A stretch of DNA of 23,211 nt from JANRJY01 sp033763735 (GTDB lineage: Bacteria; Bacteroidota; Bacteroidia; Cytophagales; UBA9547): NCBI GenBank assembly GCA_033763735.1, contig JANRJY010000056.1, forward strand, positions 1 through 23,211, in the 5' to 3' direction. Shown piece after piece: positions 7,009 through 16,034 of the stretch. The translations under genes were made by a program, and so were the position numbers. The notes below the pieces were generated by a model, which saw nothing but the letters and a program-made list of their open reading frames with translations, made no database searches and was not told where the DNA came from. Position 1 is the stretch's first letter; the number at the start of each line of letters is the position of its first letter.

Positions 7009-8049
7009 ATGGTAACACCAGATTCATCACCATCAGGAAGTCTTTTTGATAAAGACACCTTAGAATCTTTAAAAAGAATCAAAAAACCTAAATTTAAACA
7101 ATCTGGTCATTATATTGATCAAAAACTCAAACACACTTATGATATTGATGTAAAGCAACATGTACCAATATCTGACCGCATCAATCCTGAACTTAAAAAG
7201 AAACTACCGGACAAAATTATGGTTGAAGGCATTAGAATAAGTCAAGCGGAAGACAAACTAATGAATGCCGTTTTAAAAATATTGAATGATAAAAGTTCGG
7301 GCGATTTTCATGGTAATATGCCTGCAATAAAATCTTTATACGGAAATGAAAGCAGAGATTTTCCGGTGGTACGATTCACTCCTGGTGAACTTTACAGAGA
7401 ATATGCTGGAGGAGATTATTCAGGAAGAGAAATAGAAATAGTAAAAGAAACATTGGAACGACTGCAATCGCGAAACTTCTTAATCGTATATGAGCGCCAC
7501 AGAGAGGTAAAAATGGGAATGAGAAATGAAATGCTGATAGACCGGGTAGAAGAATATCAACCACTTATTAAAGTCATAACTTTCTTCGAAGGACTAACCA
7601 AAGAAGAACATGAAAAAGTAAGCAAAGGCGATAAAAATATGCGCGATAAAAAGGCTGAAATCATTATTAAACTAAATCCCATATTTGTTGACCAGATAGA
7701 CAGCAAGTTTATTGAATACCCAACAGATATTAATAGAATAACCTCCATAGCTGCTCAAGGAGCAAGTAAAGTTACTGAAAGTATAATTGCACTAAGAGAT
7801 TATTTACTAAGAAGTATTTCGGCAAACAAAAACAAAGGCATAAATATAACAAGTATTAATGCAGACAAACTTCCTTACATACTTGGACTAGAAAAATATA
7901 TTAAAGAAGGAAGAAGAAGTTTAATCAATTTAAGAATAAAACAAGCACTTGATGCTTCTCTTAACATGGGACTGATACATAAGTTTGAATATTCAATAGG
8001 TGCCGAAAATCAAAAAAAGGTTGATTTCTATCTAAATTTAGAATTTTAA
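7009..8049 (+). CDS. Plasmid replication initiator protein (iteron-binding, Rep_3/RepB-like)
   Basis: The 346-aa protein ends 4 bp before a 21-bp iteron array, the layout of iteron plasmids whose initiator binds those repeats. Residues ~80-230 read like the first winged helix of a Rep_3-type initiator (ISQAEDKLMNAVLKIL…RFTPGELYREYAGGDYSGREIEIVKETLERL…NFLIVYERH), followed by an acidic/basic segment. Residues ~240-346 form a second helical DNA-binding-like domain (ALRDYLLRS…LPYILGLEKYIKEGRRSLINLRIKQALDASLNMGLI), ending in beta strands. The N-terminal ~75 residues are polar and lysine-rich. The protein would open the origin and recruit the helicase, here perhaps the fused primase-helicase at 3335. 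The family is assigned by pattern and context, not by database search. There is no Shine-Dalgarno. Confidence 0.8.
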   Translation: MVTPDSSPSGSLFDKDTLESLKRIKKPKFKQSGHYIDQKLKHTYDIDVKQHVPISDRINPELKKKLPDKIMVEGIRISQAEDKLMNAVLKILNDKSSGDFHGNMPAIKSLYGNESRDFPVVRFTPGELYREYAGGDYSGREIEIVKETLERLQSRNFLIVYERHREVKMGMRNEMLIDRVEEYQPLIKVITFFEGLTKEEHEKVSKGDKNMRDKKAEIIIKLNPIFVDQIDSKFIEYPTDINRITSIAAQGASKVTESIIALRDYLLRSISANKNKGINITSINADKLPYILGLEKYIKEGRRSLINLRIKQALDASLNMGLIHKFEYSIGAENQKKVDFYLNLEF

Positions 8050-8053
8050 TTTA

Positions 8054-8301
8054 CGTACTTCTTTGCAGTCATAACGTACTTTTTTGAACCATTTGTAGTA
8101 AGTGTTTGCAATTTTTTCGTACTTCTTTGCAGTAACAAGTTACAATATTCTTTGATTTTCGTACTTCTTTGCAGTTACTACGTACATACATGCTAAAAAT
8201 ACGTACTTCAATGAAGTAGTAACGTACCTCTTTGCAAAATATCCGTACCTTTTTGCTTTTTTTGCGTACCTCTTTGCAGGAATTTCGTACTCTAATGTTT
8301 A
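8054..8301. repeat. Iteron array, 21-bp period: candidate oriV
   Basis: The core CGTACTTCTTTGCAGT starts at 8054, 8118 and 8160 as perfect copies. Variants start at 8075, 8181, 8202, 8223, 8244, 8265 and 8286, all beginning CGTAC. From 8160 to 8286 every step is exactly 21 bp. The step 8054-8075 is also 21, and a degenerate unit at 8097 (10 of 14 bases) keeps the phase to 8118. The position near 8139 is poorly conserved. So there are about 10 clear units and 2 weak ones. 21 bp is two helical turns, so initiator molecules would sit on one face. The unit at 8202 contains a small dyad (ACTTC/GAAGT). Confidence 0.92.
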
Positions 8302-8482
8302 ATATACTATCTAAATATTTAGTATTCAATAAGATAAATATATATTAGATTAAAAAAGAGTTCTTTTTTATTTTTTATCGTTGATAAAAAAAGTTTAAAA
8401 AAATATTGGATTTTTTATAATTTATGTAACAACTTTGCAAAATCAGAAATAAATAATTTTTTTGAATGTTTAAATATAATTT
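8302..8482. other. AT-rich stretch with adjacent dyads: candidate DNA-unwinding element and susC leader
   Basis: The 181 bp between the iterons and susC are almost pure A/T, as expected of a DNA-unwinding element beside iterons. They contain a 12-bp palindrome CTAAATATTTAG (8311-8322) and two abutting perfect dyads. In the first, TAAAAAAGA (8351-8359) pairs with TCTTTTTTA (8362-8370). In the second, TTTTTTATC (8371-8379) pairs with GATAAAAAA (8383-8391). No gene is seen here. Confidence 0.6.
8405..8437 (+). promoter_or_regulatory. Candidate promoter of the susC-susD operon
   Basis: A -33-like ATTG (8405-8408) and a -7-like CAACTTTG (8430-8437, one mismatch to TAnnTTTG) are 21 bp apart. The susC ATG is 46 bp after the -7 box. 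The match is weaker than those at 3284 and 6609. Confidence 0.4.
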
Positions 8483-11400
8483 ATGAAGTTAAAGTTTTTA
8501 CTACTAGCAATTCTAATTACCAATTTTACTTTAACATCCTTTGGTCAAGGCATAACAATCAAAGGTACTGTTGTGTCAAACGAAGACAATAAAGCAGCTG
8601 GCGTTAAAAAAGGTGAACCTTTAATTGGTGTTACCATTTCTGTGAAAGGAACTACCAAAGGAACCGTTACCGACTTTGATGGTAACTTTGAATTAAAAGA
8701 CGTACCGGCCGATGCTACTATTGTTGCATCATATATTGGATTTGCAACTCAAGAGATTAAAGTTTCTCCAAGTAAAGAAAGTTATTCTATCAATATGAAA
8801 ACGGAATCTGTATTAATAGAGGAAGTTGTTGCTATTGGTTATGGACGCCAAAAACAAGCTGATGTAACCGGTGCAGTTAGTAGAGTCAAAGAATCCGATA
8901 TGAAACAAACCATCAATACCAGTATGGATCAAGCTATGCAGGGTAGGGTAGCAGGTGTATCCGTTACAAATTCATCCGGTAATCCGGGTTCACCTGCAGT
9001 AGTAAATATTAGAGGTATAGGTTCCATCAATGGTACACAACCATTGTACGTAGTGGATGGGGTGCCTTTGGATTACAGCTCAGTTGTAAATATAAATCCC
9101 AATGATATTGAAACCATGGACGTATTAAAAGATGCTTCTTCTGCAGCTATATATGGAGCTCGTGGTGCCAATGGTGTAATTATGATTACAACCAAAAGAG
9201 GTAAAGAAGGAAAACCAAAAGTAGAATTTGAAGCCACATATGGTGTGCAAGAAGTATGGAAAAGAATGGATATGCTAAATGCAAATCAATATACTTCCTA
9301 CATGCAAGATATATACAGACCAAATTTCACGAAATATGGAAACGATACAACTTATACAAGCAAGGCTGGAGAGCAATATTTTCCGGGTTATTCTGCACCT
9401 ACGGTAACAGGTATTAACGGTCCGGTTGGAGACCCAAGTAGTTATCGGTCAAATACTAATTGGCAAGATCAGATACTTACTACAGGAAAAATTGAAAATT
9501 ATAACTTAGGTGTAAGAGGGGGAAATCAATATGCCACATACTCACTTTCTACAGGTTACTTTAAAAATACAGGTACTACAATCAATACACTGTACGAAAG
9601 ATATTCCATAAGAGCAAATACAGATTTTACCCCAAAAAAGTGGTTAAAAATAGGTCAATCGTCTACATTTTCATATAACATTAACCAAGGAGGTGGATCG
9701 GGATTGGGCTCTGTTTTATCCAACTCTCCATTAATTCCTGTATTTGATCCTCAAAATAATCCTGGTGGTTGGGGCGCCTATCAAGTTAGAATATATGGAA
9801 ATAACAACGCACCTAACCCGGTTGCCTTTAACTACCAAAGTCAAAGTAAAGGTCAAACCATGTATTTTCTGAGCAATGCATTTACAGAAATTGACTTTGG
9901 AAACTTAATTGGTGTAAAGGCCATTGAAGGTTTAAAATATAGGGTAAGTGTGGGAGCAGAAATAATTGGAAGTCGTGGATCCGGAATTTCAAATCCTTTT
10001 GTGGGTTTTAGAGGACTTATAGATGATAGAGTAATTAATTCCAGAAATGTAGGTGATAGTCGATCCAATAATTTCAACTGGTTGGTCGATAATATTTTAT
10101 CATATACCAAAAAATATGGCAAACATGAAATCACCGGTATGGTAGGTATGTCAAGCCAATATTATTATTTTTCAGGATTATCAGGAGGAACGTCTTATGT
10201 ACCTAATGGTATCAATACGGTATTAACTCCGGACAATCCTTCAGCTGCTACAATTTCAGGCGGAGACGATCAATATGCCTTATTAGGATATTTAGGTCGT
10301 ATACAATATGGGTATAATGACAAATATTTATTCACTGCGAATATTCGTTATGATGGTTCTTCAAGATTTGGATCAAATAATAAATATGGAATATTTCCTT
10401 CGTTTGCTGCCGGTTGGCGTATCAGCAACGAATCATTTATGAAAAACATTCAATGGATATCTGATTTGAAACTCAGATATGGGTATGGACAAACAGGTAA
10501 TCAGCAATATAGGTTGGAACAAACCGGTGCTAACTTTTTATATACGCAACAAATTATACCTGGCATTATCAGATATCCTTTAGGCCCTTCCAATGCCTTA
10601 GGTAATAGCTCATTATATAATGGTGCAGCCCCGACAACAGGTATAGCTAATCCGGATTTAAGATGGGAAACACAAGAACAACACAATATCGGAGTGGACT
10701 TGGGATTGTTTCAAAACAAATTCCAATTTAACTTAGACTTTTTTGATAAAACTTCAAGAGGTATACTTATTCCTGCTCCTATACCGTCTAATTCCGGAAT
10801 TACAGGCTATGGAGATAACACAGCAATTGCAAAAGGTGGTTCGGTGTATTATGCAAATTATGGAAGTGTGAATAATAGAGGATTTGAATTTGTATTTACT
10901 TATCGTAATGAAAAAGGAAAATTCAAGTACAGTCTTTCTCCTAATGTAACTTATGTCGAAAACAAAGTATTGGCGTTGGAAGGTAAATTTGGCCCGGGTG
11001 GAGCTAAAATAGTAGACGCAGGCGGTAATTCCATCACAGAACCCGGCAAACCCATGGGATACTTTTATGGATATCAAACCGATGGAATTATAAAAGATAA
11101 AGCAACCTTAGATGCTTATCAAGACACGCTTTCTACTGGCAAATCTGTTGGAGACATCAAATTTAAAGACATAAATGGAGATGGAAAAATAAGTCAATTA
11201 GATAGAACCTATCTAGGAAAACCTTTTCCAACCGTAACATATGGATTTACTGCAGAAGCCAGATATAAAGGGTTTGATTTAAGACTTTTCTTTCAAGGAG
11301 TTGCAGGAAATCAAATATATAATAGCCTTAGAAACACTTTGGAAAGCATGAACAACTCAGGATCACCTCCGGATGACAATCAATCTGCTTCGATTTTGAA

Positions 11401-11749
11401 TAGATGGACACCACAAAATTCAAATTCAACCATGCCGCGCTATGCAACCGGAGATCCAAATAATAACGGTCGCTTTTCTTCAAGATTTATAGAAGACGGC
11501 TCTTACCTTCGTCTAAAAAGTGTGTCTTTAGGATATACTTTACCTGAAGCTTTATTGAAAAAAATGTTCAGATCAGCCGATGCGGTTAATTTAAGATTGT
11601 TCATCCTGGCTCAAAATCTTTTAACATTTACAAATTACAAAGGATATGACCCTGAGATTGGTAGTTTTAATCCAACAGCAGCAGGATTTGATGGTGGTAC
11701 TTCACCACAGCCACGTACATACTCCGTAGGAGCCAGAATAGAATTTTAA
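8483..11749 (+). CDS. susC: SusC/RagA-family TonB-dependent outer-membrane transporter
   Basis: The 1088-aa protein has the full SusC plan and usual length. A signal peptide (residues 1-22, ending FGQ) is followed by a carboxypeptidase-regulatory-like beta domain (~24-110, GTTKGTVTDFDGNFELKDVP). A TonB-box-like EEVVAIGYG follows at ~112. The plug domain (~120-240) has the SusC signature VRGIGSINGTQPLYVVDGVP and SSAAIYGARGANGVIMITTKRG. The rest is the 22-strand barrel, with the conserved KDINGDGKI loop, ending in a terminal aromatic residue (RIEF). It would form the outer-membrane channel that imports glycan fragments with TonB energy, capped by the SusD at 11768. It is the first gene of an operon with susD and the CBM9-like gene. 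The symbol is a family name; the substrate is unknown. Confidence 0.96.
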   Translation: MKLKFLLLAILITNFTLTSFGQGITIKGTVVSNEDNKAAGVKKGEPLIGVTISVKGTTKGTVTDFDGNFELKDVPADATIVASYIGFATQEIKVSPSKESYSINMKTESVLIEEVVAIGYGRQKQADVTGAVSRVKESDMKQTINTSMDQAMQGRVAGVSVTNSSGNPGSPAVVNIRGIGSINGTQPLYVVDGVPLDYSSVVNINPNDIETMDVLKDASSAAIYGARGANGVIMITTKRGKEGKPKVEFEATYGVQEVWKRMDMLNANQYTSYMQDIYRPNFTKYGNDTTYTSKAGEQYFPGYSAPTVTGINGPVGDPSSYRSNTNWQDQILTTGKIENYNLGVRGGNQYATYSLSTGYFKNTGTTINTLYERYSIRANTDFTPKKWLKIGQSSTFSYNINQGGGSGLGSVLSNSPLIPVFDPQNNPGGWGAYQVRIYGNNNAPNPVAFNYQSQSKGQTMYFLSNAFTEIDFGNLIGVKAIEGLKYRVSVGAEIIGSRGSGISNPFVGFRGLIDDRVINSRNVGDSRSNNFNWLVDNILSYTKKYGKHEITGMVGMSSQYYYFSGLSGGTSYVPNGINTVLTPDNPSAATISGGDDQYALLGYLGRIQYGYNDKYLFTANIRYDGSSRFGSNNKYGIFPSFAAGWRISNESFMKNIQWISDLKLRYGYGQTGNQQYRLEQTGANFLYTQQIIPGIIRYPLGPSNALGNSSLYNGAAPTTGIANPDLRWETQEQHNIGVDLGLFQNKFQFNLDFFDKTSRGILIPAPIPSNSGITGYGDNTAIAKGGSVYYANYGSVNNRGFEFVFTYRNEKGKFKYSLSPNVTYVENKVLALEGKFGPGGAKIVDAGGNSITEPGKPMGYFYGYQTDGIIKDKATLDAYQDTLSTGKSVGDIKFKDINGDGKISQLDRTYLGKPFPTVTYGFTAEARYKGFDLRLFFQGVAGNQIYNSLRNTLESMNNSGSPPDDNQSASILNRWTPQNSNSTMPRYATGDPNNNGRFSSRFIEDGSYLRLKSVSLGYTLPEALLKKMFRSADAVNLRLFILAQNLLTFTNYKGYDPEIGSFNPTAAGFDGGTSPQPRTYSVGARIEF

Positions 11750-11767
11750 TCGTAAGCACTAATAGAA

Positions 11768-13621
11768 ATGAAAAAATTATTCCAAATATTTACCCTTTTC
11801 TTTTTAATACTATTGTCGTTTTCTTGTTCCAAAGATTTTTTGGACAGACAACCGCTTGACAAACTTACTACTTCCAATTTTTACAAAACCGAAGATGAAG
11901 TTCAGGCAGCTCTTTTAGCTGCTTATGCTAATCTTAAAACACAAAGGTGGTACGGTCATTATTATTTCTACTTAAATGAAGTAGCAAGTGACGATTGCAC
12001 GGAAAAAAACAAGTATGGTACAGATTTATTAGATAATTTTCAATGGGTATCAGGACCTAATAACTTTACAAGAGCACTTCCAGGTTCTGGTGGAATGGAC
12101 TTGTTTGCTACCCTTTGGAGATCATATTATGAATCTATATTGCGTTCTAATTTGGCCTATGATAACGTAGACAAACCTGCCGAAATGAGTGATATTAAAA
12201 GAAAATATGTAAAAGGTCAGGCTAGGTTTTTAAGAGGAAATGCTTATTGGCATTTAGCCACAACATTTGGAGATGCTATTATTTATACAAAATCATCTGA
12301 ACAAAATAATCTGAATGATTTGTATAGAGTAAGATCTCCTAGGTCAGAGGTATTTGCACAAGCAGAAAAAGATTTTATTGAAGCCGCAGCAAATCTTCCA
12401 GATTCATGGAGTGGAAATGATTTGGGAAGAGCTACCAAGTGGGCTGCAATTGCCATGTTAGGCAAAACCTATTTGTATCAACAAAAATGGTTACAAGCAG
12501 CCGATCAATTCAGGTTAATAATTGCATCCGGTCAATTTCAATTGTTAGATGATTTTACATCTGTTTTTGCTTTGTATAATGAGCATAATAAAGAAACTGT
12601 ATTTGAAATAGAATATACCGATAGAGGAGATCCACCCAACTATAATTCGTTTTATCAGGATGGTGGCAATGCCAATCAAAATACGGAACGTGATTTGCGC
12701 ATGGGAATTCAAGGACAAGATGGTCAAAGAGCATATCAGGAAATTATAGCTTTAAAAGATTTGGCTTTTGAGTTCGAATTCAATGACCCGCGATTAACTA
12801 GAACCTTATATTTTGTAAGGGCCGACAAAAAACCGCCATATGATACCACACTTGAAGGTTATGGTGATGGAAATTCAAGAAAGTCAGGATTAACATATAA
12901 ACCTAGTTATGGAGAACAAGTAGCTGCCGCAGCGCACCCAATTCAAGAATTTTTTCACATAAAAAAAGCAGTTAATGGTTTTACCGGAGGTCAGTCTCCG
13001 CATCAATCTGGTAATAATTGGCGGATGATTCGTTATGCTGATATATTATTAATGGCCGCAGAAGCCATTGCCGAAGCCAATGGAGGTCCTACAGCGGAAG
13101 CGGTTGGTTATTTGAACCAAGTAAGAGCCAGAGCGAGGAAAATGCTGCCTGCAAACAAGTTAAATGATGTAGCTACAGTGTCTGGGGGTACCTATACATT
13201 AAGTCCGGATGTTATGCCAACGCCTGAATTATTGGCAGCATATCCTTCAAATCAAAAGATATTAATGGATTATCCAAGTAGTGACGCAAGTTCATTGGTA
13301 ATTTGGAGTCCACAAAGTTATGCAATATTCGCGGATGTCTTAGAGCCAATTATTTTTGATTTTAGCTTAGATGGGTTTAGAAAAGCAATAGTTCATGAGC
13401 GCAGAGTAGAATTAGCAACGGAATATCATCGCTTTCCGGATATCAAACGTTGGGATGAAATAGAAGGACATCCCGGGGGAGCAAGTAATGTATTTCCTAA
13501 CAAATTATTTAATCCACTGGATAAAAAGAGCTACGTAAAAGGGAAGCATAATTTGTGCCCAATTTCACAGTATCAAATTGATTTATCTGGAGGTACACTA
13601 AAACAAAACCCTGGCTATTAA
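11768..13621 (+). CDS. susD: SusD/RagB-family glycan-binding surface lipoprotein
   Basis: The 617-aa protein starts with a lipoprotein signal peptide and lipobox (LLSFSC, Cys20), followed by SKDFLDRQP, the usual SusD start. The N-terminal half is TPR-like helices, with …RFLRGNAYWHLATTFGDAIIY… and …RATKWAAIAMLGKTYLYQQKW…. The C-terminal region has NNWRMIRYADILLMAAEAI and LNQVRARAR and then the common end segment FRKAIVHERRVELATEYHRFPDIKRW. It should form the lid on SusC and bind the sugar polymer at the cell surface. The gene begins 18 bp after susC, so the two are co-transcribed. There is no sign of truncation or frameshift. Confidence 0.96.
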   Translation: MKKLFQIFTLFFLILLSFSCSKDFLDRQPLDKLTTSNFYKTEDEVQAALLAAYANLKTQRWYGHYYFYLNEVASDDCTEKNKYGTDLLDNFQWVSGPNNFTRALPGSGGMDLFATLWRSYYESILRSNLAYDNVDKPAEMSDIKRKYVKGQARFLRGNAYWHLATTFGDAIIYTKSSEQNNLNDLYRVRSPRSEVFAQAEKDFIEAAANLPDSWSGNDLGRATKWAAIAMLGKTYLYQQKWLQAADQFRLIIASGQFQLLDDFTSVFALYNEHNKETVFEIEYTDRGDPPNYNSFYQDGGNANQNTERDLRMGIQGQDGQRAYQEIIALKDLAFEFEFNDPRLTRTLYFVRADKKPPYDTTLEGYGDGNSRKSGLTYKPSYGEQVAAAAHPIQEFFHIKKAVNGFTGGQSPHQSGNNWRMIRYADILLMAAEAIAEANGGPTAEAVGYLNQVRARARKMLPANKLNDVATVSGGTYTLSPDVMPTPELLAAYPSNQKILMDYPSSDASSLVIWSPQSYAIFADVLEPIIFDFSLDGFRKAIVHERRVELATEYHRFPDIKRWDEIEGHPGGASNVFPNKLFNPLDKKSYVKGKHNLCPISQYQIDLSGGTLKQNPGY

Positions 13622-13677
13622 TATTTAATTTTGATTCACCTAATAATTTAACTAATTTTACAAAAAAATATAAAACT

Positions 13678-15978
13678 ATGAATAAAAAATTATACTTTAT
13701 AATGATTGGGATTGTAACAAGTGTGGCAACATTTGGACAATCAGTAGTTGCAAATAAAAACGCAACAGTAGTAGGTTGGTTTGCAGGTAACCCTCCAAAA
13801 CTGGACGGAAAACTTAATGATGCAATTTGGACAACTCCTTATTCAAACGTAGTAACTACTGGTCAGGGTACTTCTGGTGCTGGTTTTGCGAATGGTCATT
13901 TTCCAAATAAAATAGATAATCAAATAAATATTAATGACAACGGTGTTGTTGCTCCTGCTGCTCCTGCAGGCGCACCTGCTTCTTCTTTATATAATACCAC
14001 AGCTTCGTTTGGTATAGCTTGGGATAATGATAATTTGTACATAGCCGGAGTAGTGTACGAACCTAATTGGGATCCTACAACCCCAACGATTAGTGCAGGA
14101 ACTGGATTAGAAATGTTTGTAGCAATGGACCCGGGTGCAGTTTCCAAAAAGCCTTCAACTGCAGGCGTTTGGCCTCCGGTACTTAACAGCGGATGGGAAG
14201 GACAAGTACAGTTTAATTACAGAGGCGCTTCTGTTAGCAAATTAACACAGGCTAATGGCGGTTGGGCACCTGCTCAAGGTATGCAATTGTTGGATTCAGA
14301 TGGGGAAGTTTATACAGCCCCTTATTCGCATCCTACAACCGGTCAAAAAGGATATGTAATGGAAATGGCAATTAAATGGAGTAAACTGAACAGTCAGTGG
14401 ATATCACCTGCAACTGGATTATATACCGATGCAAGCAAAGTACCTGCTGCCAACCGATTGTTTAGATTTGATTTATCTAATAACATATATAATGCTGCTT
14501 TAACAAGCAGAGTAGCACAAACGATGTGGAATATGTGTTGTTACAACGACAATTATCAAGAGGCCGATAATTATGGTACCGTTATACTTTCAGGTTTAAA
14601 CCAAGTTACCTGTCCTACTGCTTTGACCAATACATGTCCGGGTTGTGTTTTATCAACACCAAATGGGAAATTAGATATTTCGGATTTAACTCCTACTCCT
14701 GGAACCGCTACAACAGGTGTCGTTTGGAGTATTGTTAACCCTGATCCTGTTAATGGGTTAGTTGCTAATGTGGCTTCAAATGGTATTGTAACCGCACTTA
14801 ATAATGGAGTAGTTACAGTAACCGGAACCTCTACGTGTACAACCTCATCAGCTCCAATTCCTACCAAAGTAGTTTCAATTATTACAGTAAGTGGACAAGT
14901 GTCACCAACTAGTCTTTCTGTAAATACTACTTTTACAGGTACTATTGCTGGAAATGGATTTACTGATATGTGGGGTTATGTTGCTTTCACAGCTAACGTA
15001 TTAGCAGCAGGAAGTTCACAAGAAGTAACTTGGTCTGTGGCAAGTCCGGGTTCTGGAGCTCCTTTGGCTACCATTAACTCAGTAACGGGCGTTTTGCGTT
15101 CAACTTCAATTGCTAAAGGGGTTGTAACAGTAACTGCAACTTCTGTTGCAAACAAATCAGTTTCAAATTTTGCAACTTTAACCATTAACCCTAATACTTA
15201 TCTTCAAGATTGTAATTGGTATCTTGGATCTTTTACTTACGATGCTAAATGTAGAACATATACAAATACTACATTTGCCGGTTATACAAGTACAATAGCT
15301 GTCACACCACAATATTATTTACCAGGATATTTTAAATCAGATGATTCTAGTAGAATGGTTTTAGCAGTGGTTCCTTCTGATTTAATTACTTGGAACGTAA
15401 GAAAGGTAGTTAATGTGGTTTCAACAGCAGTTGGTGCTAGTGGTGATTTACAATTAAGCAATGTACAAGCATCTGGGATATTTACAATTACCGGTACTTA
15501 CAAAAACGATCCTAGCGTACCTGCAAAAATACTTATTGTCCGCTTGAATTCAGCTGCTGTACAATTAACTACAGCAACAGGCTGTAAAACACCAATTCAA
15601 AACAATCCAGGTTGCGTAGTTACTGTACCTTGTGTGGGAACAACTTGTCCTGTTACTTGTACTACATGTTCAAGTAAACCTGTTGACCCAATCGATACTA
15701 CTACAGGTATTAATACGGGTTCATCGGTATACCAAGCAACTATTTATCCTAACCCAACTGATGGAGGTTTTACTATTGAAGCAAGTACAGATGTGGCTAA
15801 GGACATAATTGTAAGTGTAGTTAATTTAACCGGTAGCACTGTATACACCACTACTGCAAGTATTTTCCCTGGCACAACATCAGTACCTGTAGGTGCTTCG
15901 TTACCTTCCGGCATTTATTTGGTACGTATATCCAGTGGTAATTCAACTCCGGTTATAAAACGACTGTTAGTTAAATAA
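13678..15978 (+). CDS. T9SS-secreted protein with CBM9-like and BIG2-like domains
   Basis: This is the third gene of the susC-susD operon, 56 bp after susD. The 766-aa protein has a signal peptide (residues 1-21, ending TFGQ). Residues ~35-300 look like a CBM9/sugar-binding-like domain: PPKLDGKLNDAIWTTPY, then ASFGIAWDNDNLYIAGVVYEPNWDP and GTGLEMFVAMDPG. BIG2/Ig-like segments follow at ~310-500, with G.VTALNNGVVTVTGTS and GVVTVTATS. A region with scattered cysteines ends in a Cys-rich linker (~637-665, six Cys). Residues ~680-766 are a T9SS type A sorting domain (ATIYPNPTDGGFTIE…LPSGIYLVRIS…VIKRLLVK). It is likely an extra surface glycan-binding protein, in the place where SGBPs or enzymes sit in Sus-type loci. 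No catalytic domain is evident. Confidence 0.85.
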   Translation: MNKKLYFIMIGIVTSVATFGQSVVANKNATVVGWFAGNPPKLDGKLNDAIWTTPYSNVVTTGQGTSGAGFANGHFPNKIDNQININDNGVVAPAAPAGAPASSLYNTTASFGIAWDNDNLYIAGVVYEPNWDPTTPTISAGTGLEMFVAMDPGAVSKKPSTAGVWPPVLNSGWEGQVQFNYRGASVSKLTQANGGWAPAQGMQLLDSDGEVYTAPYSHPTTGQKGYVMEMAIKWSKLNSQWISPATGLYTDASKVPAANRLFRFDLSNNIYNAALTSRVAQTMWNMCCYNDNYQEADNYGTVILSGLNQVTCPTALTNTCPGCVLSTPNGKLDISDLTPTPGTATTGVVWSIVNPDPVNGLVANVASNGIVTALNNGVVTVTGTSTCTTSSAPIPTKVVSIITVSGQVSPTSLSVNTTFTGTIAGNGFTDMWGYVAFTANVLAAGSSQEVTWSVASPGSGAPLATINSVTGVLRSTSIAKGVVTVTATSVANKSVSNFATLTINPNTYLQDCNWYLGSFTYDAKCRTYTNTTFAGYTSTIAVTPQYYLPGYFKSDDSSRMVLAVVPSDLITWNVRKVVNVVSTAVGASGDLQLSNVQASGIFTITGTYKNDPSVPAKILIVRLNSAAVQLTTATGCKTPIQNNPGCVVTVPCVGTTCPVTCTTCSSKPVDPIDTTTGINTGSSVYQATIYPNPTDGGFTIEASTDVAKDIIVSVVNLTGSTVYTTTASIFPGTTSVPVGASLPSGIYLVRISSGNSTPVIKRLLVK

Positions 15979-16001
15979 CCCTTAACATAATATTTCAACT
16001 C

Positions 16002-16034
16002 AAAAAGGAGCTTCAATTTTGGAGCTCCTTTTTT
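16002..16034 (+). terminator. Rho-independent terminator of the susC-susD operon
   Basis: AAAAAGGAGCT (16002-16012) pairs with AGCTCCTTTTT (16023-16033) in an 11-bp stem with a 10-nt loop, and a T run follows. It begins 24 bp after the stop codon of the CBM9-like gene, so the three genes form one transcription unit. Confidence 0.92.

Noticed and set aside
8054..8301. CRISPR-like or other spaced repeat array
   Set aside because: The repeats are short (14-16 bp) with gaps of only 5-7 bp, vary in sequence, and follow a replication initiator; there are no spacers or cas genes.
8069..8329. Minus-strand ORF of 86 aa with a repeated CKEVR motif
   Set aside because: The 21-bp iterons are a multiple of three, so they stay in frame and give a heptad-like repeat by chance. 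It has no start context or neighbour support.
8351..8391. Terminator of the rep gene
   Set aside because: The dyads have almost no G/C pairs in the stem and lie 300 bp after the rep stop codon, beyond the iterons, so a terminator role is unlikely.
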